Origin: Chlorobiaceae bacterium
Lineage (GTDB): Bacteria; Bacteroidota; Chlorobiia; Chlorobiales; Chlorobiaceae
Direction: 5' to 3'
Length of the DNA: 49,736 nt
NCBI GenBank assembly: GCA_013334975.1
Contig: JAAXWL010000008.1
Location: 1 to 49,736 of the forward strand
In this document: one piece after another, positions 18,591 to 27,393 of the stretch
Numbering within the stretch: position 1 is the first letter of the stretch
Layout: every line of letters begins with the position of its first letter
Notes under the pieces: model-generated
Seen by the model: only the letters and a program-made list of their open reading frames with translations
The model's database searches: none
Told to the model about the DNA's origin: nothing
Program-made: the position numbers and the translations under genes

Positions 18591-19577
18591 ATGAAGATTC
18601 TTGTTATTGGCGGGGCGGGGTATATCGGAAGCCATGTGGCCCGGGAGTTTCTCGATCGGGGGTACGAGGTTACCGTGTTTGATAACCTTTCGACAGGTCG
18701 GGAGGAGAACCTGTTCAGCGATGAGACTTTTATCTATGGCGATATCTTCGATGCGGAGGCGCTTGCTCAGGTGATGCAGGGCGGGTTTGACGGGTGTGTG
18801 CACCTTGCTGCGCTGAAGGCTGCGGGGGAGTCGATGCTGAAACCCGAAGAGTATTCGACCCATAACATCTGCGGTACCATTGCGGTGATCAACCAGGCGG
18901 TGGCCGTTGGTTCGATTCGCTGCTTTCTGTTTTCATCCTCGGCGGCCATCTTCGGAAGCCCGGTCTATCTGCCTATTGACGAGAGTCACCCTAAAGTGCC
19001 GGAGAACTATTATGGATTCACCAAGCTCGAAATAGAGCGCATCCTCGAATGGTATGACCGTCTCAAGGGGCTGAAGTTCGCTGCGGTCAGGTACTTCAAT
19101 GCTGCCGGTTACGATGTGCGTGGTCGCATCCGCGGCCTCGAAATCAATCCGGCCAATCTGTTGCCGGTGATCATGGAGACTGCCGCCGGGCTCAGGCCGT
19201 CGCTCTCCGTGTTCGGCACGGACTACCCGACAAGGGACGGCACCTGCATCCGCGACTATGTTCATGTCAACGACCTTGCCGTTGCCCATGTTCAGGCTTT
19301 TGAAAGGGTCGTGCGCACCGGAGAGAGTCTTTCGGTCAATCTCGGCAGTGAAACCGGCGTTACCGTTCTGGAGATGCTCGACGCCTCTCGGCGGCTGACG
19401 GGTCGCCCCATTCCTGGTGAGTTTTCACCCCGCAGGCCAGGCGATCCTCCCGAACTGGTGGCGACATCGGCTCAGGCGCGGGAGTTGCTCGGCTGGACAC
19501 CCCAGTTCAGCGATCTCGATACGCTGATCAATTCGACATGGAATGTTTACCGGGGTATGCCCCTTGCTACCTTATGA
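18591..19577 (+). CDS. galE: UDP-glucose 4-epimerase
   Basis: GalE interconverts UDP-glucose and UDP-galactose with tightly bound NAD+, feeding cell-surface polysaccharides. The 328-residue SDR protein has the NAD loop GGAGYIGSH (7-15), DNLSTGREEN, SSSAAIFG with the catalytic Ser/Thr region near 116-118, and the Tyr-x3-Lys pair in YYGFTK (Tyr141, Lys145). Also seen are RYFNAAG and the DGTCIRDYVHVNDLA motif typical of GalE. Single gene without an obvious partner; the ribosome site is weak. Confidence 0.95.
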   Translation: MKILVIGGAGYIGSHVAREFLDRGYEVTVFDNLSTGREENLFSDETFIYGDIFDAEALAQVMQGGFDGCVHLAALKAAGESMLKPEEYSTHNICGTIAVINQAVAVGSIRCFLFSSSAAIFGSPVYLPIDESHPKVPENYYGFTKLEIERILEWYDRLKGLKFAAVRYFNAAGYDVRGRIRGLEINPANLLPVIMETAAGLRPSLSVFGTDYPTRDGTCIRDYVHVNDLAVAHVQAFERVVRTGESLSVNLGSETGVTVLEMLDASRRLTGRPIPGEFSPRRPGDPPELVATSAQARELLGWTPQFSDLDTLINSTWNVYRGMPLATL

Positions 19578-19590
19578 ATGGTCGTGGGGC

Positions 19591-19618
19591 GACACATCGA
19601 TATCGATATCGATGTGTC
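19591..19618. repeat. 28-base perfect palindrome
   Basis: The 28 bases starting GACACATCGA and ending TCGATGTGTC are their own reverse complement, with a TATCGATATC core. They lie 14 bases after galE. Further ATCG-type words follow (GATCGGGATT near 19660 and TTTGATACCGATCTTGATTA near 19682-19703), so this is probably a variant of the dispersed ATCG repeat family. No T run follows, so it is not a standard terminator. Confidence 0.7.
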
Positions 19619-19746
19619 GGGAATTTTCCTGATACGGGAATGCTTTTTTCAGCCGGTTCAGATCGGGATTGGCGACGAAGTTGATTTTGATACCGATCTT
19701 GATTATGGTGTGACCGTGGATGGTAATGAGGGCAAAGGAGATGAAC

Positions 19747-20046
19747 ATGTTAGATAATGACAGGAAAATAGATAAATTTCCCGACCAGCTTGGTAAATCG
19801 GTCAGGGCGTTGTCCGATTATCTCGGTCTTGGTTTGCAGATTGCCGCGAGCTTCGTTTTTTTTGTTTTTCTCGGGTATCAGGCAGACCTGTTCTGGGGGA
19901 GCTCACCCCTGCTTCTTCTTGCAGGAGTGCTTCTCGGTATGGTCGGCATGGGGCTTATTCTTGTTAAAATTACACGTCAGGCGAATCTCAATCATGATCG
20001 TGCCCATAAAAAATCCGGGATTCATCAAAAGAATAGTCAGATATGA
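19747..20046 (+). CDS. AtpZ/AtpI-type ATP synthase accessory protein
   Basis: A 99-residue membrane protein of the 'ATPase gene 1' family, which accompanies Fo operons and is linked to Mg2+ supply or c-ring assembly. It has a short polar N-terminus, two membrane hairpin segments (LGLQIAASFVFFVFLGYQAD and LLLLAGVLLGMVGMGLILV), and a basic, His-containing tail. ATG 19747 sits 6 bases after AAAGGAG; ATG 19741 is immediately adjacent to that site and so less likely. First gene of the Fo operon; its stop overlaps the next ATG (ATGA). Confidence 0.85.
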   Translation: MLDNDRKIDKFPDQLGKSVRALSDYLGLGLQIAASFVFFVFLGYQADLFWGSSPLLLLAGVLLGMVGMGLILVKITRQANLNHDRAHKKSGIHQKNSQI

Positions 20047-20435
20047 AGCCGTTGTTTGATTTTCTGGTTAAGTTCATTATCTTGTCGGTCATTTTATGGG
20101 GGGTAATTTACTGGGGAGCCACGAGGTATCCGGTAGATACCGGTTCCGTTTTCACGGCATGGATCATGGTAGCCCTGAACAGTCTTACAGGCTATCTGCT
20201 CTTTGAGTATGCATTGGACAAGGAGTCGAAGGTTTTTACGCTGGTCGTTTTCGGTGGTCTTGCGCTCAGGCTTCTGGTGATCATGGCTCTGGTACTGGTC
20301 ATCAACCTGCTCGGTATGGTCAAGTCTATCGATTTCGTCATCTCGTTCATCTCCTTCTACTGCATATACCTGGTAGTCGAGGTTCTCGCCTATCAAAAGA
20401 AGAACGAATTGAAAAAAAACGCTGCAAGAAACTGA
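20043..20435 (+). CDS. AtpI-like membrane protein of the ATP synthase operon
   Basis: A 130-residue protein with four predicted membrane segments (about 10-27, 36-54, 65-87, 92-113) and a Lys-rich C-terminus. Position between the AtpZ-like gene and atpB, together with size and topology, suggests the AtpI/AtpR group of Fo assembly factors. Sequence motifs in this group are weak, so the name rests on context. The start overlaps the previous stop by four bases; atpB follows after 9 bases. Confidence 0.7.
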   Translation: MKPLFDFLVKFIILSVILWGVIYWGATRYPVDTGSVFTAWIMVALNSLTGYLLFEYALDKESKVFTLVVFGGLALRLLVIMALVLVINLLGMVKSIDFVISFISFYCIYLVVEVLAYQKKNELKKNAARN

Positions 20436-20444
20436 CAAGCCGGT

Positions 20445-21503
20445 ATGCGAGTTAAAGCGAATCCAAAAATTCTGGCACTGCTCGTGCCTTTTCTCCTGAG
20501 TCTGAACACACTTGCCTGCGCGGTTCCCGTCCAGGACGCGGTACCAGCCCATGAAGCTGCGCCGGCGATGGTCGCTCCTGCTGCCACATCTCCTGCTGAT
20601 GTTCATGAGGCCACGGTTCCCGAAGGCGAAACCACCGTTGCCGGTGAACAAGCCGCCTCTGGCGAGCATGAGGAGAAGGCAGGCGACGTCATCATGCACC
20701 ACGTTAAGGACAGCAATGTGCTCGCCTTTGAGCCCTTTGGCGAAATTGAGCTGCCTCATCTTCAGCTTGGCAGTCTCGATATTTCGATCACCAAGCATGT
20801 GGTGATGATCTGGATCGCCTCTGTGGTGCTGCTGCTTGTTGGCGCTGCTGCCGGAGCAAGTATAAAAAAATTGTCGGCTAAGCAGGCCCCGAGCGGTCTG
20901 GGCAATGTCATCGAAGCTCTGGTTGATTTCATCAGGAACGACGTTGCCAAGTCCAATATCGGACACGGTTACGAAAAGCACCTCCCCTACCTGATCACCG
21001 TTTTCTTCTTTATCCTTACCTGTAACCTGCTTGGTCTTATTCCCTACGGCGCGACGGCAACAGGCAACATCAACGTGACGCTTACGCTGGCGACCTTCAC
21101 CTTTCTGGTCACGCAGGCTGCGGCTTTCAAAGAGCTGGGGGTTGGCGGGTATGTGAAGCACCTTACCGCCGGGACCCACTGGTCGCTCTGGATCATCATG
21201 ATCCCGATCGAAATCATCGGTCAGTTCACCAAACCGTTCGCACTCACGATTCGTCTTTTTGCGAACATGACGGCTGGTCACATCATCATTCTCAGCCTTA
21301 TTTTTATCAGCTTCATTCTGAAGAGCTATGTCGTCGCAGCAGCGGTTTCGGTTCCTTTTGCCATTTTCATCTATCTGCTTGAGCTGTTTGTCGCTTTCCT
21401 GCAGGCGTTTGTCTTCACGATGCTGTCTGCGCTGTTTATCGGTCTGGCGACGGCTCATGACGATCATGATGGTCACGAACTCGAAGCATCCGGTCATCAC
21501 TGA
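20445..21503 (+). CDS. atpB: ATP synthase Fo subunit a
   Basis: Subunit a provides the proton half-channels against the c ring. The 352-residue protein is longer than the enterobacterial form because it starts with a signal-peptide-like stretch ([17 protein letters not shown]) and an Ala/Glu-rich segment to about residue 85, as seen in Bacteroidota/Chlorobiota relatives. The conserved core has [16 protein letters not shown] and the essential Arg in [15 protein letters not shown]. It ends in an acidic His-rich tail ([14 protein letters not shown]). Downstream is atpE. Confidence 0.95.
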   Translation: MRVKANPKILALLVPFLLSLNTLACAVPVQDAVPAHEAAPAMVAPAATSPADVHEATVPEGETTVAGEQAASGEHEEKAGDVIMHHVKDSNVLAFEPFGEIELPHLQLGSLDISITKHVVMIWIASVVLLLVGAAAGASIKKLSAKQAPSGLGNVIEALVDFIRNDVAKSNIGHGYEKHLPYLITVFFFILTCNLLGLIPYGATATGNINVTLTLATFTFLVTQAAAFKELGVGGYVKHLTAGTHWSLWIIMIPIEIIGQFTKPFALTIRLFANMTAGHIIILSLIFISFILKSYVVAAAVSVPFAIFIYLLELFVAFLQAFVFTMLSALFIGLATAHDDHDGHELEASGHH

Positions 21504-21622
21504 GGTTACCGGATTCACTTGCCATGCACGAAAGAGAGTGTTGGGGGGGGCAGTCAACTTTTTGAAACGCTACAACGGGTAGCATTCACTTTTACACAAC
21601 ATATAACGGAGGCAATTTAAAG

Positions 21623-21844
21623 ATGGAAGGTTTGGGTTATTTAGGTGCCGGTCTCGGCGCCGGTCTGGCAGTTATCGGTGCTGGTCTTGGCATCGGAAAC
21701 ATCGCAGCTTCCGCTGCTGAAGGCACCGCCCGTCAGCCCGAAGCTACTTCTGACATTCGTACCACGATGATTATCGCCGCAGCGCTTATCGAAGGTGTTG
21801 CTCTGTTCGGTGAAGTTATCTGCGTGCTTCTTGCCTTGAAGTAA
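21623..21844 (+). CDS. atpE: ATP synthase Fo subunit c
   Basis: The c subunit forms the rotating proteolipid ring. The 73-residue hairpin has helix 1 rich in Gly (GLGAGLAVIGAGLGIG), the polar loop ARQPE, and helix 2 with the ion-binding Glu57 in AALIEGVAL. No Gln/Glu-Ser sodium signature is seen, so H+ is the likely ion. A second acidic residue, Glu64 (FGEVICVLLALK), lies two turns further along helix 2. A strong GGAGG ribosome site precedes ATG 21623, as expected for a subunit needed in many copies. Confidence 0.97.
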   Translation: MEGLGYLGAGLGAGLAVIGAGLGIGNIAASAAEGTARQPEATSDIRTTMIIAAALIEGVALFGEVICVLLALK

Positions 21845-21867
21845 TACAGCGTTGCTATAAGCTCAAG

Positions 21868-21910
21868 CCGTCTGCAGTTCCTTGTTTTCATAAGGCTGCA
21901 GGCGGATTTT
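21868..21910 (+). terminator. Attenuator-like hairpin between atpE and atpF
   Basis: CCGTCTGCAG (21868-21877) pairs with CTGCAGGCGG (21896-21905; one G-U pair) and is followed by ATTTTATC. It lies 24 bases after atpE. Partial termination or mRNA protection here would give more c subunit than b or delta, matching ring stoichiometry. Confidence 0.65.
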
Positions 21911-21935
21911 ATCAATCTGTTAAAGAACAGCGTTC

Positions 21936-22463
21936 ATGTTAACGTCAGGGATCATTCTTCTCAGCGGCAGCCTTCTCGATCCGAATCCGGGACTGATATT
22001 CTGGACAGCCGTCACGTTTCTTATCGTTCTCGTTATCCTGAAGAAGATTGCATGGGGACCGATCGTTTCAATGCTTGAAGAGCGCGAAAAAGGTATCCAG
22101 TCGGCGATTGACCGTGCTCACAAGGCAAAGGAAGAAGCTGAATCGATCCTGAAGAAAAACAGGGAATTGCTGGCCAGGGCCGATGCTGAAGCCGAAAAAG
22201 TCATCAGGGAAGGTCGCGAATATGCCGACAAAGTTCGCGCCGAGCTGAGCGAGAAAGCACAGATCGAGTCGCAGAAAATGATTGCTGCGGCAAAGGAAGA
22301 GATCGAGCAGGAGAAGCGCCGTGCGCTCGATGTTCTCAGGAACGAGGTCGCCGATATGGCTGTGAAAGGTGCTGAAAAAATTATCAGGGCTACCCTCGAT
22401 GCTGAAAAGCAGAAAGTTGTGGTCAATGAGATGATCAGGGAAATGGCGTCCAACCGTAACTGA
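21936..22463 (+). CDS. atpF: ATP synthase Fo subunit b
   Basis: Subunit b is the peripheral stalk tethering F1 to Fo. The 175-residue protein has one N-terminal membrane segment ([20 protein letters not shown], about 18-37) followed by a long charged helix with coiled-coil character through to residue ~170. [13 protein letters not shown] after the membrane segment is typical. Single copy: no b' gene is adjacent. It is separated from atpE by a hairpin and from atpH by 16 bases. Confidence 0.95.
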   Translation: MLTSGIILLSGSLLDPNPGLIFWTAVTFLIVLVILKKIAWGPIVSMLEEREKGIQSAIDRAHKAKEEAESILKKNRELLARADAEAEKVIREGREYADKVRAELSEKAQIESQKMIAAAKEEIEQEKRRALDVLRNEVADMAVKGAEKIIRATLDAEKQKVVVNEMIREMASNRN

Positions 22464-22479
22464 TAAAAACTCCGGAATT

Positions 22480-23019
22480 ATGTCAAATGCAATTACAGGC
22501 CGTCGATACGCATTAGCTCTGCTCGATGTGGCTGTCGAAGCTGGTTTTCTGGAGACGGTTATTGAAGACCTGAAAAAAATAGAGGAAGTGCTCTCGGGAA
22601 GTCATGAACTGGTCGTGGCTCTCAAAAGCCCGCTGATCAATGTCGATGTCAAATCACGCATCCTCGAAGAGATTTTCGGAAGAATAGTCAGTGAGAAAAC
22701 GATAATCTTTATCAAGTTGCTCACCAAAAAGAAGCGAGCAAACCTTCTTGCCGGAGTGATCACTGAATTCAACACGCTCCTCGATGAGCGCAACGGTATT
22801 ATTAATGCCGATGTGAAAAGCGCTGTCAGGCTGAGTGATGATCAGGCTAAAGAGCTGGTCAATGGACTTTCGGCTCGTACGGGCAAAAAGATTCGTGCGC
22901 GTATGTCGCTCGATGAAAAACTTATTGGTGGCGTTACGGTCAAGATCGGTGATACGATTCTCGATGGCAGTATCCAGCATCAACTTCATTTGCTCAGAGC
23001 AGCACTCTCTACCCAGTAA
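22480..23019 (+). CDS. atpH: ATP synthase F1 subunit delta
   Basis: The delta subunit caps F1 and binds the b stalk. The 179-residue protein starts with the usual ITGRRYALALLDVA, has a helical N-domain, and ends with the conserved LDEKLIGGVTVKIGDTILDGS block typical of OSCP/delta. Normally atpA, atpG and atpD/C follow; here a terminator and a tRNA follow, so the rest of F1 is encoded elsewhere. Confidence 0.96.
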   Translation: MSNAITGRRYALALLDVAVEAGFLETVIEDLKKIEEVLSGSHELVVALKSPLINVDVKSRILEEIFGRIVSEKTIIFIKLLTKKKRANLLAGVITEFNTLLDERNGIINADVKSAVRLSDDQAKELVNGLSARTGKKIRARMSLDEKLIGGVTVKIGDTILDGSIQHQLHLLRAALSTQ

Positions 23020-23046
23020 GTCTGAGGAGAGTTTCATGGTATACAG

Positions 23047-23075
23047 AAAGCCTGCCTTTGAGCAGGCTTTTTATT
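23047..23075 (+). terminator. Terminator of the Fo operon
   Basis: AAAGCCTGC (23047-23055), loop CTTTGA, GCAGGCTTT (23062-23070), then TTATT. It lies 28 bases after the atpH stop, ends the Fo-atpH transcript and confirms that no F1 gene follows. Confidence 0.9.
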
Positions 23076-23138
23076 GTGCCGCCGAAAAAGTTATATTGCA
23101 GTTTGTGCGGAATGCCAGGTGTACAGCATTCGATGTCA

Positions 23139-23211
23139 GGGGCTTTAGCTCAGTTGGTAGAGCGTCTCGTTCGCAATGAGAAGGTCAGGGGTTCGACTCC
23201 CCTAAGCTCCA
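23139..23211 (+). tRNA. tRNA-Ala (anticodon CGC)
   Basis: A 73-base cloverleaf. The acceptor stem GGGGCTT/AAGCTCC has one G-U pair, the D arm is GCTC...GAGC, the anticodon stem TCTCG/TGAGA encloses loop TTCGCAA, and the T arm AGGGG-TTCGACT-CCCCT is followed by discriminator A. The anticodon CGC reads GCG (Ala). CCA is not encoded (next bases CGA), so it must be added after transcription. Confidence 0.95.
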
Positions 23212-23463
23212 CGATACCGCCCGTTCAGGCGCTGTCTCTCAACCATGCTCCGTCCGGGTGCCGGTTTTTTGTCTCCGAACTCTGGAGACCGTAGCCTGGA
23301 TGTTCCTTCTTGTGGCGCAACGGTAGTCCCGCCGCCTTTCCGCCGGATACCCGTACCCCGGCCATACCCTCCTTGCATCGGTTTATGTGAAACAGCCTGC
23401 CAGAGAACCCGGCTGGTAAAATGGATTTATTGTCATTCATTCACATGTTTCAAGGGAGTCTCT

Positions 23464-24390
23464 ATGTTTCAATCGCTCATGAGTACATTGTTACCGCGCG
23501 TTCTGCCAGCCTTGCTTTGTTCTGTCTTGCTTCTTTCATCCTGCTCATCTTCAAAGCCATCGTCAACCGCAGAGAGCGGTGAAACGTCCGCTGCGAAGAG
23601 TTACCGTCATGCTGTTGAGCTGATTGCACAAAAGCAGTATGATCCTGCAATCATGACCCTCGAATCGCTCATGTTTTCCACACGGGCAACCGATCTTGAG
23701 GACGATGTGCTCTTTACCCTCGCCAATGCCTATTTTCAGTCGGAGCAGTACATGCTTTCGGCCGATATTTACCGGCGGTTGCTTCAGCAGACTTCCGATT
23801 CTCCCTATGCGAGGCGAGCACAGTTCCAGCTTGCCCGCTCCTTCGAACAACTTTCTCCCTTCTATGAGCTCGATCAGGACTATACTGTAAAGGCGATCAA
23901 CGAGTTTACCATCTACCTTGACCAGTACCAGGAGGATGGTTCCGAAAAAGTTGCCCGTGATGCTGAAATGTACCGGGAGCTGATGAAGGTCAATCCATCA
24001 AACGCTTCGTACAAGTCCAAGTATGAAGCGGCGATGGCTGAACTTTCCAAAGGCTCTCCGGCAAGCTATTGCAAGACGGCCATTCCGGTGCTCCGGGAGA
24101 AGCTGGCTCACAATCGCTACTCCATTGCCCGACAGTACGTCAAACTAAGGAAGTACAAGTCTGCCGAGATATTCTTTGACGAGATCATCCGGCAGTATCC
24201 CGATACCAAGTGGAATGATCCGTCATGGGCAGGCAAAATCGACATGCAGATCGAGCGAGGCAAGTGGTTCGAAGCGCGTCAGAGCATTGAGCGTTTTCAG
24301 CAGCAATTTCCCGACAAGGGTGCGTTAGTAGAGGTTTCCTCTAAAAAAGTGATGGAAAACTTTTCAGAGTCGCGCCAGAACGGGAAGTAG
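23464..24390 (+). CDS. BamD-like outer-membrane assembly lipoprotein (TPR)
   Basis: A 308-residue lipoprotein with a signal peptide ending in a lipobox (LSSC, Cys27). TPR-like helical repeats follow, including SYRHAVELIAQKQYDPAIM, NAYFQSEQYMLSADIYRRLL and QARFQLARSFE-like sequence (AQFQLARSFEQLSPFYELDQ). BamD (YfiO) is a TPR lipoprotein of the BAM complex that inserts outer-membrane beta-barrels, and layout and size fit. The long frame extends upstream to 23245, but ATG 23464 has a GGGAG ribosome site and directly precedes the signal peptide. Its TAG overlaps the GTG of nadD. Confidence 0.82.
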   Translation: MFQSLMSTLLPRVLPALLCSVLLLSSCSSSKPSSTAESGETSAAKSYRHAVELIAQKQYDPAIMTLESLMFSTRATDLEDDVLFTLANAYFQSEQYMLSADIYRRLLQQTSDSPYARRAQFQLARSFEQLSPFYELDQDYTVKAINEFTIYLDQYQEDGSEKVARDAEMYRELMKVNPSNASYKSKYEAAMAELSKGSPASYCKTAIPVLREKLAHNRYSIARQYVKLRKYKSAEIFFDEIIRQYPDTKWNDPSWAGKIDMQIERGKWFEARQSIERFQQQFPDKGALVEVSSKKVMENFSESRQNGK

Positions 24391-24992
24391 TGGTGCGTAC
24401 CGGGATTTTCGGCGCAAGCTTCGACCCACCCCACAACGGTCATCTTGCGCTTTGTCTTTTTGGCAGGGAGATGCTCGGGCTTGACCGTCTGATCGTTTCG
24501 GTATCGAAGAACCCGTTCAAGAAATCCTTCTGTGCTGCTGAAGAGGATCGGATCGCCATGACGAGGCTTTTTGTTTCTGAACTCAATCTTGCGGGGAGAT
24601 TCGCTGAAACGAGCACCTGGGAGATTGAGCAACCAGGAGTCTCATGGACGGTTGAACTTCTTCGTAACCTCAGAGCGCGCTGCGGAGATGATGAACTGGT
24701 GTTGCTTGCAGGCGAAGACAGCTACCGGCAGATGCCTCGGTGGCGTGAGCCGCTGGCGATCACGAGCCTCTGCACGATCGCCGTTTTCGGTAGATCAGGT
24801 TTTATAACGGATTCCGCTGTGTGTGGCGAGCCCTTTCCGCCCGCTCAGCTTTTCGATTTCGATCTGCCGGTTTCAGCAACCGAAATCAGGCGCAGGCTCT
24901 CAGCCGGTCAGTCGATAGCCCAACTCGTCCCGGCTTCAATCGCAGCTTATATCAGTGCCCGAAATCTTTACCGTGGGGACGCTCTTCAATAG
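24390..24992 (+). CDS. nadD: Nicotinate-nucleotide adenylyltransferase
   Basis: NadD makes deamido-NAD from nicotinate mononucleotide and ATP in the cytoplasm. The 200-residue protein has the nucleotidyltransferase motif FGASFDPPHNGH (7-18), KNPFKK, SWTVELL, LLAGEDSYRQMPRW and the C-terminal VSATEIRRRL (variant of the usual ISSTxIR). The start is GTG overlapping the previous TAG (TAGTG), so it is coupled to the lipoprotein gene. It ends 26 bases from the convergent argS. Confidence 0.93.
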   Translation: MVRTGIFGASFDPPHNGHLALCLFGREMLGLDRLIVSVSKNPFKKSFCAAEEDRIAMTRLFVSELNLAGRFAETSTWEIEQPGVSWTVELLRNLRARCGDDELVLLAGEDSYRQMPRWREPLAITSLCTIAVFGRSGFITDSAVCGEPFPPAQLFDFDLPVSATEIRRRLSAGQSIAQLVPASIAAYISARNLYRGDALQ

Positions 24993-25018
24993 CCGAAGTA
25001 TCCTGGGTCCCCAATTTA

Positions 25019-26674
25019 TTACATTGACTCCGGGGCTGAGATACCGAGAATCGTGAAGCCGTTACGCAGTACCTGGCGGACACAGAGTGATAGCTCCAGC
25101 CTTGCTGCGCGGATTTCCGGGTCGGCCTTCAGGATCGGGCACTCCTGGTAGAACTTGTGGTAGCGTTCGGCAACCGTGTGCAGGTACTCCACCATCTTTT
25201 GCGGTTCGAGGAAGCGCAGGCACGACTGGATGACATCCGGGTAGTCGAGCAGTGAAGAGGCCAGGTCGATTTCCGGCTCGCTGGTGAGCAGCGGCAGCCC
25301 TTCGCCTGTGGCGGCGCTTTCGTTGAAGCCGATCTCTTGTGAAGCCATGCGCACAAGGCTGCAAATCCTGGCGTGGGCATAGTGCAGATAGAAGACCGGA
25401 TTGTCTTTGGACTGCTTCTTGGCCAGCTCGACATCGAAGTTCAGGTGCGAATCCTTGCTGCGCATGATGAAGAAGAGGCGCGTCGCGTCCGCTCCCACCT
25501 CGTCGATCAGGTCGTCGAGCAGGTCGGCGTTACCCTTGCGGGTGGACATCTTGACCGTCTGGCCGCCGACGGTGGTGGTGACGAACTGGTTGATTGCTAC
25601 GCGGATTTTCGTGGTATCGTAACCGAGAATCTTCAGCGCCTCCTGAACGTCGGGATACTCGTCGATATGATCCGCGCCAAAGACGTTCACCATGAGGTCG
25701 AAGCCGCGCTTGAACTTGGTGACGTGGTAGGCGATGTCGGGAAGGCGGTAGCTCGGATCGCCCGAGGACTTGATGAGCACCTTGTCCTTCTCCTGGCCGA
25801 GCTTTGTGGTCAGGAACCAGGTGGCGTTATCGTAGCGATCGATGAAGCTTTGCTCATCGAGGGCGTCGATCACCTTCTGATTTGGTGATACCTCGCCTTC
25901 AGGAGCCTGGTAGAGTGTGTGCTCGTTGAAGAAGGAGTCGTGTGAGATCGAGAGTCGTTCGAGGGTTTTGCGGATCGAGCTGAAGATGACCCTCTCGGCG
26001 GTCTCCTTGAAGAGCGAGAGATCTTCGCGTGAAGCGAGATCGTTGCCATGCTCGATGAAGAGCGTTTCGGCGATGTCGGCGATGTAGTCCCCCTGGTAGT
26101 GGGTATCCGGGAAGGTGACCTCCAGGCCGCAGCGCTGGAGGTAGCGGTAGCGCACTGATTCGGCAAGTATCTGCATTTGGCGGCCGGCGTCGTTGAAATA
26201 GTATTCGCGAGTCACCGTATAACCTTGCGTTTCGAGCAGGTTGGCCAGGCAGTCGCCAAGCACGCCGCCTCGACCTCGGCCGATCGTCAGGGGGCCTGTC
26301 GGATTGGCGCTGACATACTCGACAATTGCTTTCTGTCCCGTGCCCGAATCATAGGAGCCAAACGCTTCACCCACCTCCAGCACCGCCTGCGCCGAAAGCA
26401 TGATGAAGGCCGGGTCGAGATGGAAGTTGATGAATCCGGGACCGGCAACCTCCGTTTTTACGACTGTTCCCGCAGGGAACCTCAAGTTTTCGATAAGCTG
26501 TCCGGCCAGTTCCCGTGGATTCCGTTTTGCCTCTTTGGCCACGAGAAAGGCGATGTTGGTCGAAAAATCGCCGAACTTTTTGTCGGTCGGTTTTTCAATC
26601 TGAATCTCTTTGTCGGTCTCTATGCCTGCGCTTTGCAGGGCATTATTGATAAATGGAAGGAAAAAAGCTCTCAT
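25019..26674 (-). CDS. argS: Arginyl-tRNA synthetase (altered HIGH motif)
   Basis: Class I synthetase charging tRNA-Arg. The 551-residue protein has the N-terminal Add-1 domain (about 1-100), the catalytic core beginning [17 protein letters not shown], the KMSKS-region equivalent KMSTRKGN, and a helical anticodon-binding domain ending [13 protein letters not shown]. The usual HIGH sequence (as in PTGDLHLGHARG of other bacteria) is here TIGR at residues 130-133, so both His are missing. The rest of the enzyme is intact and well conserved, so it is called functional with moderate caution. Last gene of the trpS-HAD-argS run. Confidence 0.93.
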   Translation of the reverse strand: MRAFFLPFINNALQSAGIETDKEIQIEKPTDKKFGDFSTNIAFLVAKEAKRNPRELAGQLIENLRFPAGTVVKTEVAGPGFINFHLDPAFIMLSAQAVLEVGEAFGSYDSGTGQKAIVEYVSANPTGPLTIGRGRGGVLGDCLANLLETQGYTVTREYYFNDAGRQMQILAESVRYRYLQRCGLEVTFPDTHYQGDYIADIAETLFIEHGNDLASREDLSLFKETAERVIFSSIRKTLERLSISHDSFFNEHTLYQAPEGEVSPNQKVIDALDEQSFIDRYDNATWFLTTKLGQEKDKVLIKSSGDPSYRLPDIAYHVTKFKRGFDLMVNVFGADHIDEYPDVQEALKILGYDTTKIRVAINQFVTTTVGGQTVKMSTRKGNADLLDDLIDEVGADATRLFFIMRSKDSHLNFDVELAKKQSKDNPVFYLHYAHARICSLVRMASQEIGFNESAATGEGLPLLTSEPEIDLASSLLDYPDVIQSCLRFLEPQKMVEYLHTVAERYHKFYQECPILKADPEIRAARLELSLCVRQVLRNGFTILGISAPESM

Positions 26675-26685
26675 CGTGATGAACG

Positions 26686-27393
26686 TTATGACATGGTTTT
26701 GACTGAGCCGGAGCGTTCCAGCAGCATTTCGGGGCTGAGCCCGGCATAATCTCCGATGGTCGCGATGACGTTATCGAACGCAGCGAAGGCTTCGGGGCGG
26801 TTGGTGGTGGTGACGGCTACGCAGCTCATGCCAGCGGCGGCAGCAGCTTCGGCTCCCGGCAGGGCGTCTTCGAAAACAATGCATGACGAGGGTTCAACGC
26901 CAAGCAGTTCGGCGACCCTGAGGAAGGTCTCGGGGTGCGGTTTGCCGTATCTGACCTGATGAGCTCCGACTACGGCCTGAAACCTGGAGGTCATTCCGGT
27001 CAGTCCGAGGACATAATCGATATTTTTCTGCCCAGCTCCAGTGCCGATGCCAAGGCGGATGCCGGATTCGGTGGCCCGGTCAAGGAAGCTCTCAAGTCCG
27101 GTCATGGTGATGATTGCGTGGCGGTTCATCACCCGGTAAAGAATATCCTTGAGTTCGGTGAGGCGCTCGGCTTTTTCCTGAGAGATTGCGGGATCGAGGA
27201 AGTAGCGCAAGACGTCGAGCCCCTTCATGCCTGCGGTCTCGACCAGATAGCGCTCAGGGTCGAGTCCCTTAAGTCCGTAATCGGCGAACAGATCGACCCA
27301 TGACTGGGCGTGCATTCTCATGTTGTCCACGAGAACTCCGTCCATGTCAAAGATGAATGCCTTCGGTTCTTTGCCATGGTGTCTGTTGATCAT
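26686..27393 (-). CDS. HAD-superfamily phosphatase / beta-phosphoglucomutase-like
   Basis: A 235-residue cytoplasmic HAD hydrolase, subfamily IA. Motif I is FDMDGVLVD, with nucleophile Asp16 and acid/base Asp18; a helical cap follows. Motif II is in [10 protein letters not shown], motif III Lys in [10 protein letters not shown], and motif IV in [12 protein letters not shown]. The pattern fits beta-phosphoglucomutase or sugar-phosphate phosphatases, but the substrate is unknown. The start overlaps the trpS stop by four bases, and argS begins 11 bases downstream of its stop. Confidence 0.9.
   Translation of the reverse strand: MINRHHGKEPKAFIFDMDGVLVDNMRMHAQSWVDLFADYGLKGLDPERYLVETAGMKGLDVLRYFLDPAISQEKAERLTELKDILYRVMNRHAIITMTGLESFLDRATESGIRLGIGTGAGQKNIDYVLGLTGMTSRFQAVVGAHQVRYGKPHPETFLRVAELLGVEPSSCIVFEDALPGAEAAAAAGMSCVAVTTTNRPEAFAAFDNVIATIGDYAGLSPEMLLERSGSVKTMS

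Noticed and set aside
20094-21557. Minus-strand open frame (487 codons) across the atp genes
   Set aside because: It overlaps three conserved genes and its translation is low-complexity and charged.
23212-23463. RNA gene or second tRNA after tRNA-Ala
   Set aside because: Short complementary words exist (CTCCGAACTCTGGAG) but no cloverleaf or known RNA signature; probably leader and promoter of the lipoprotein gene.
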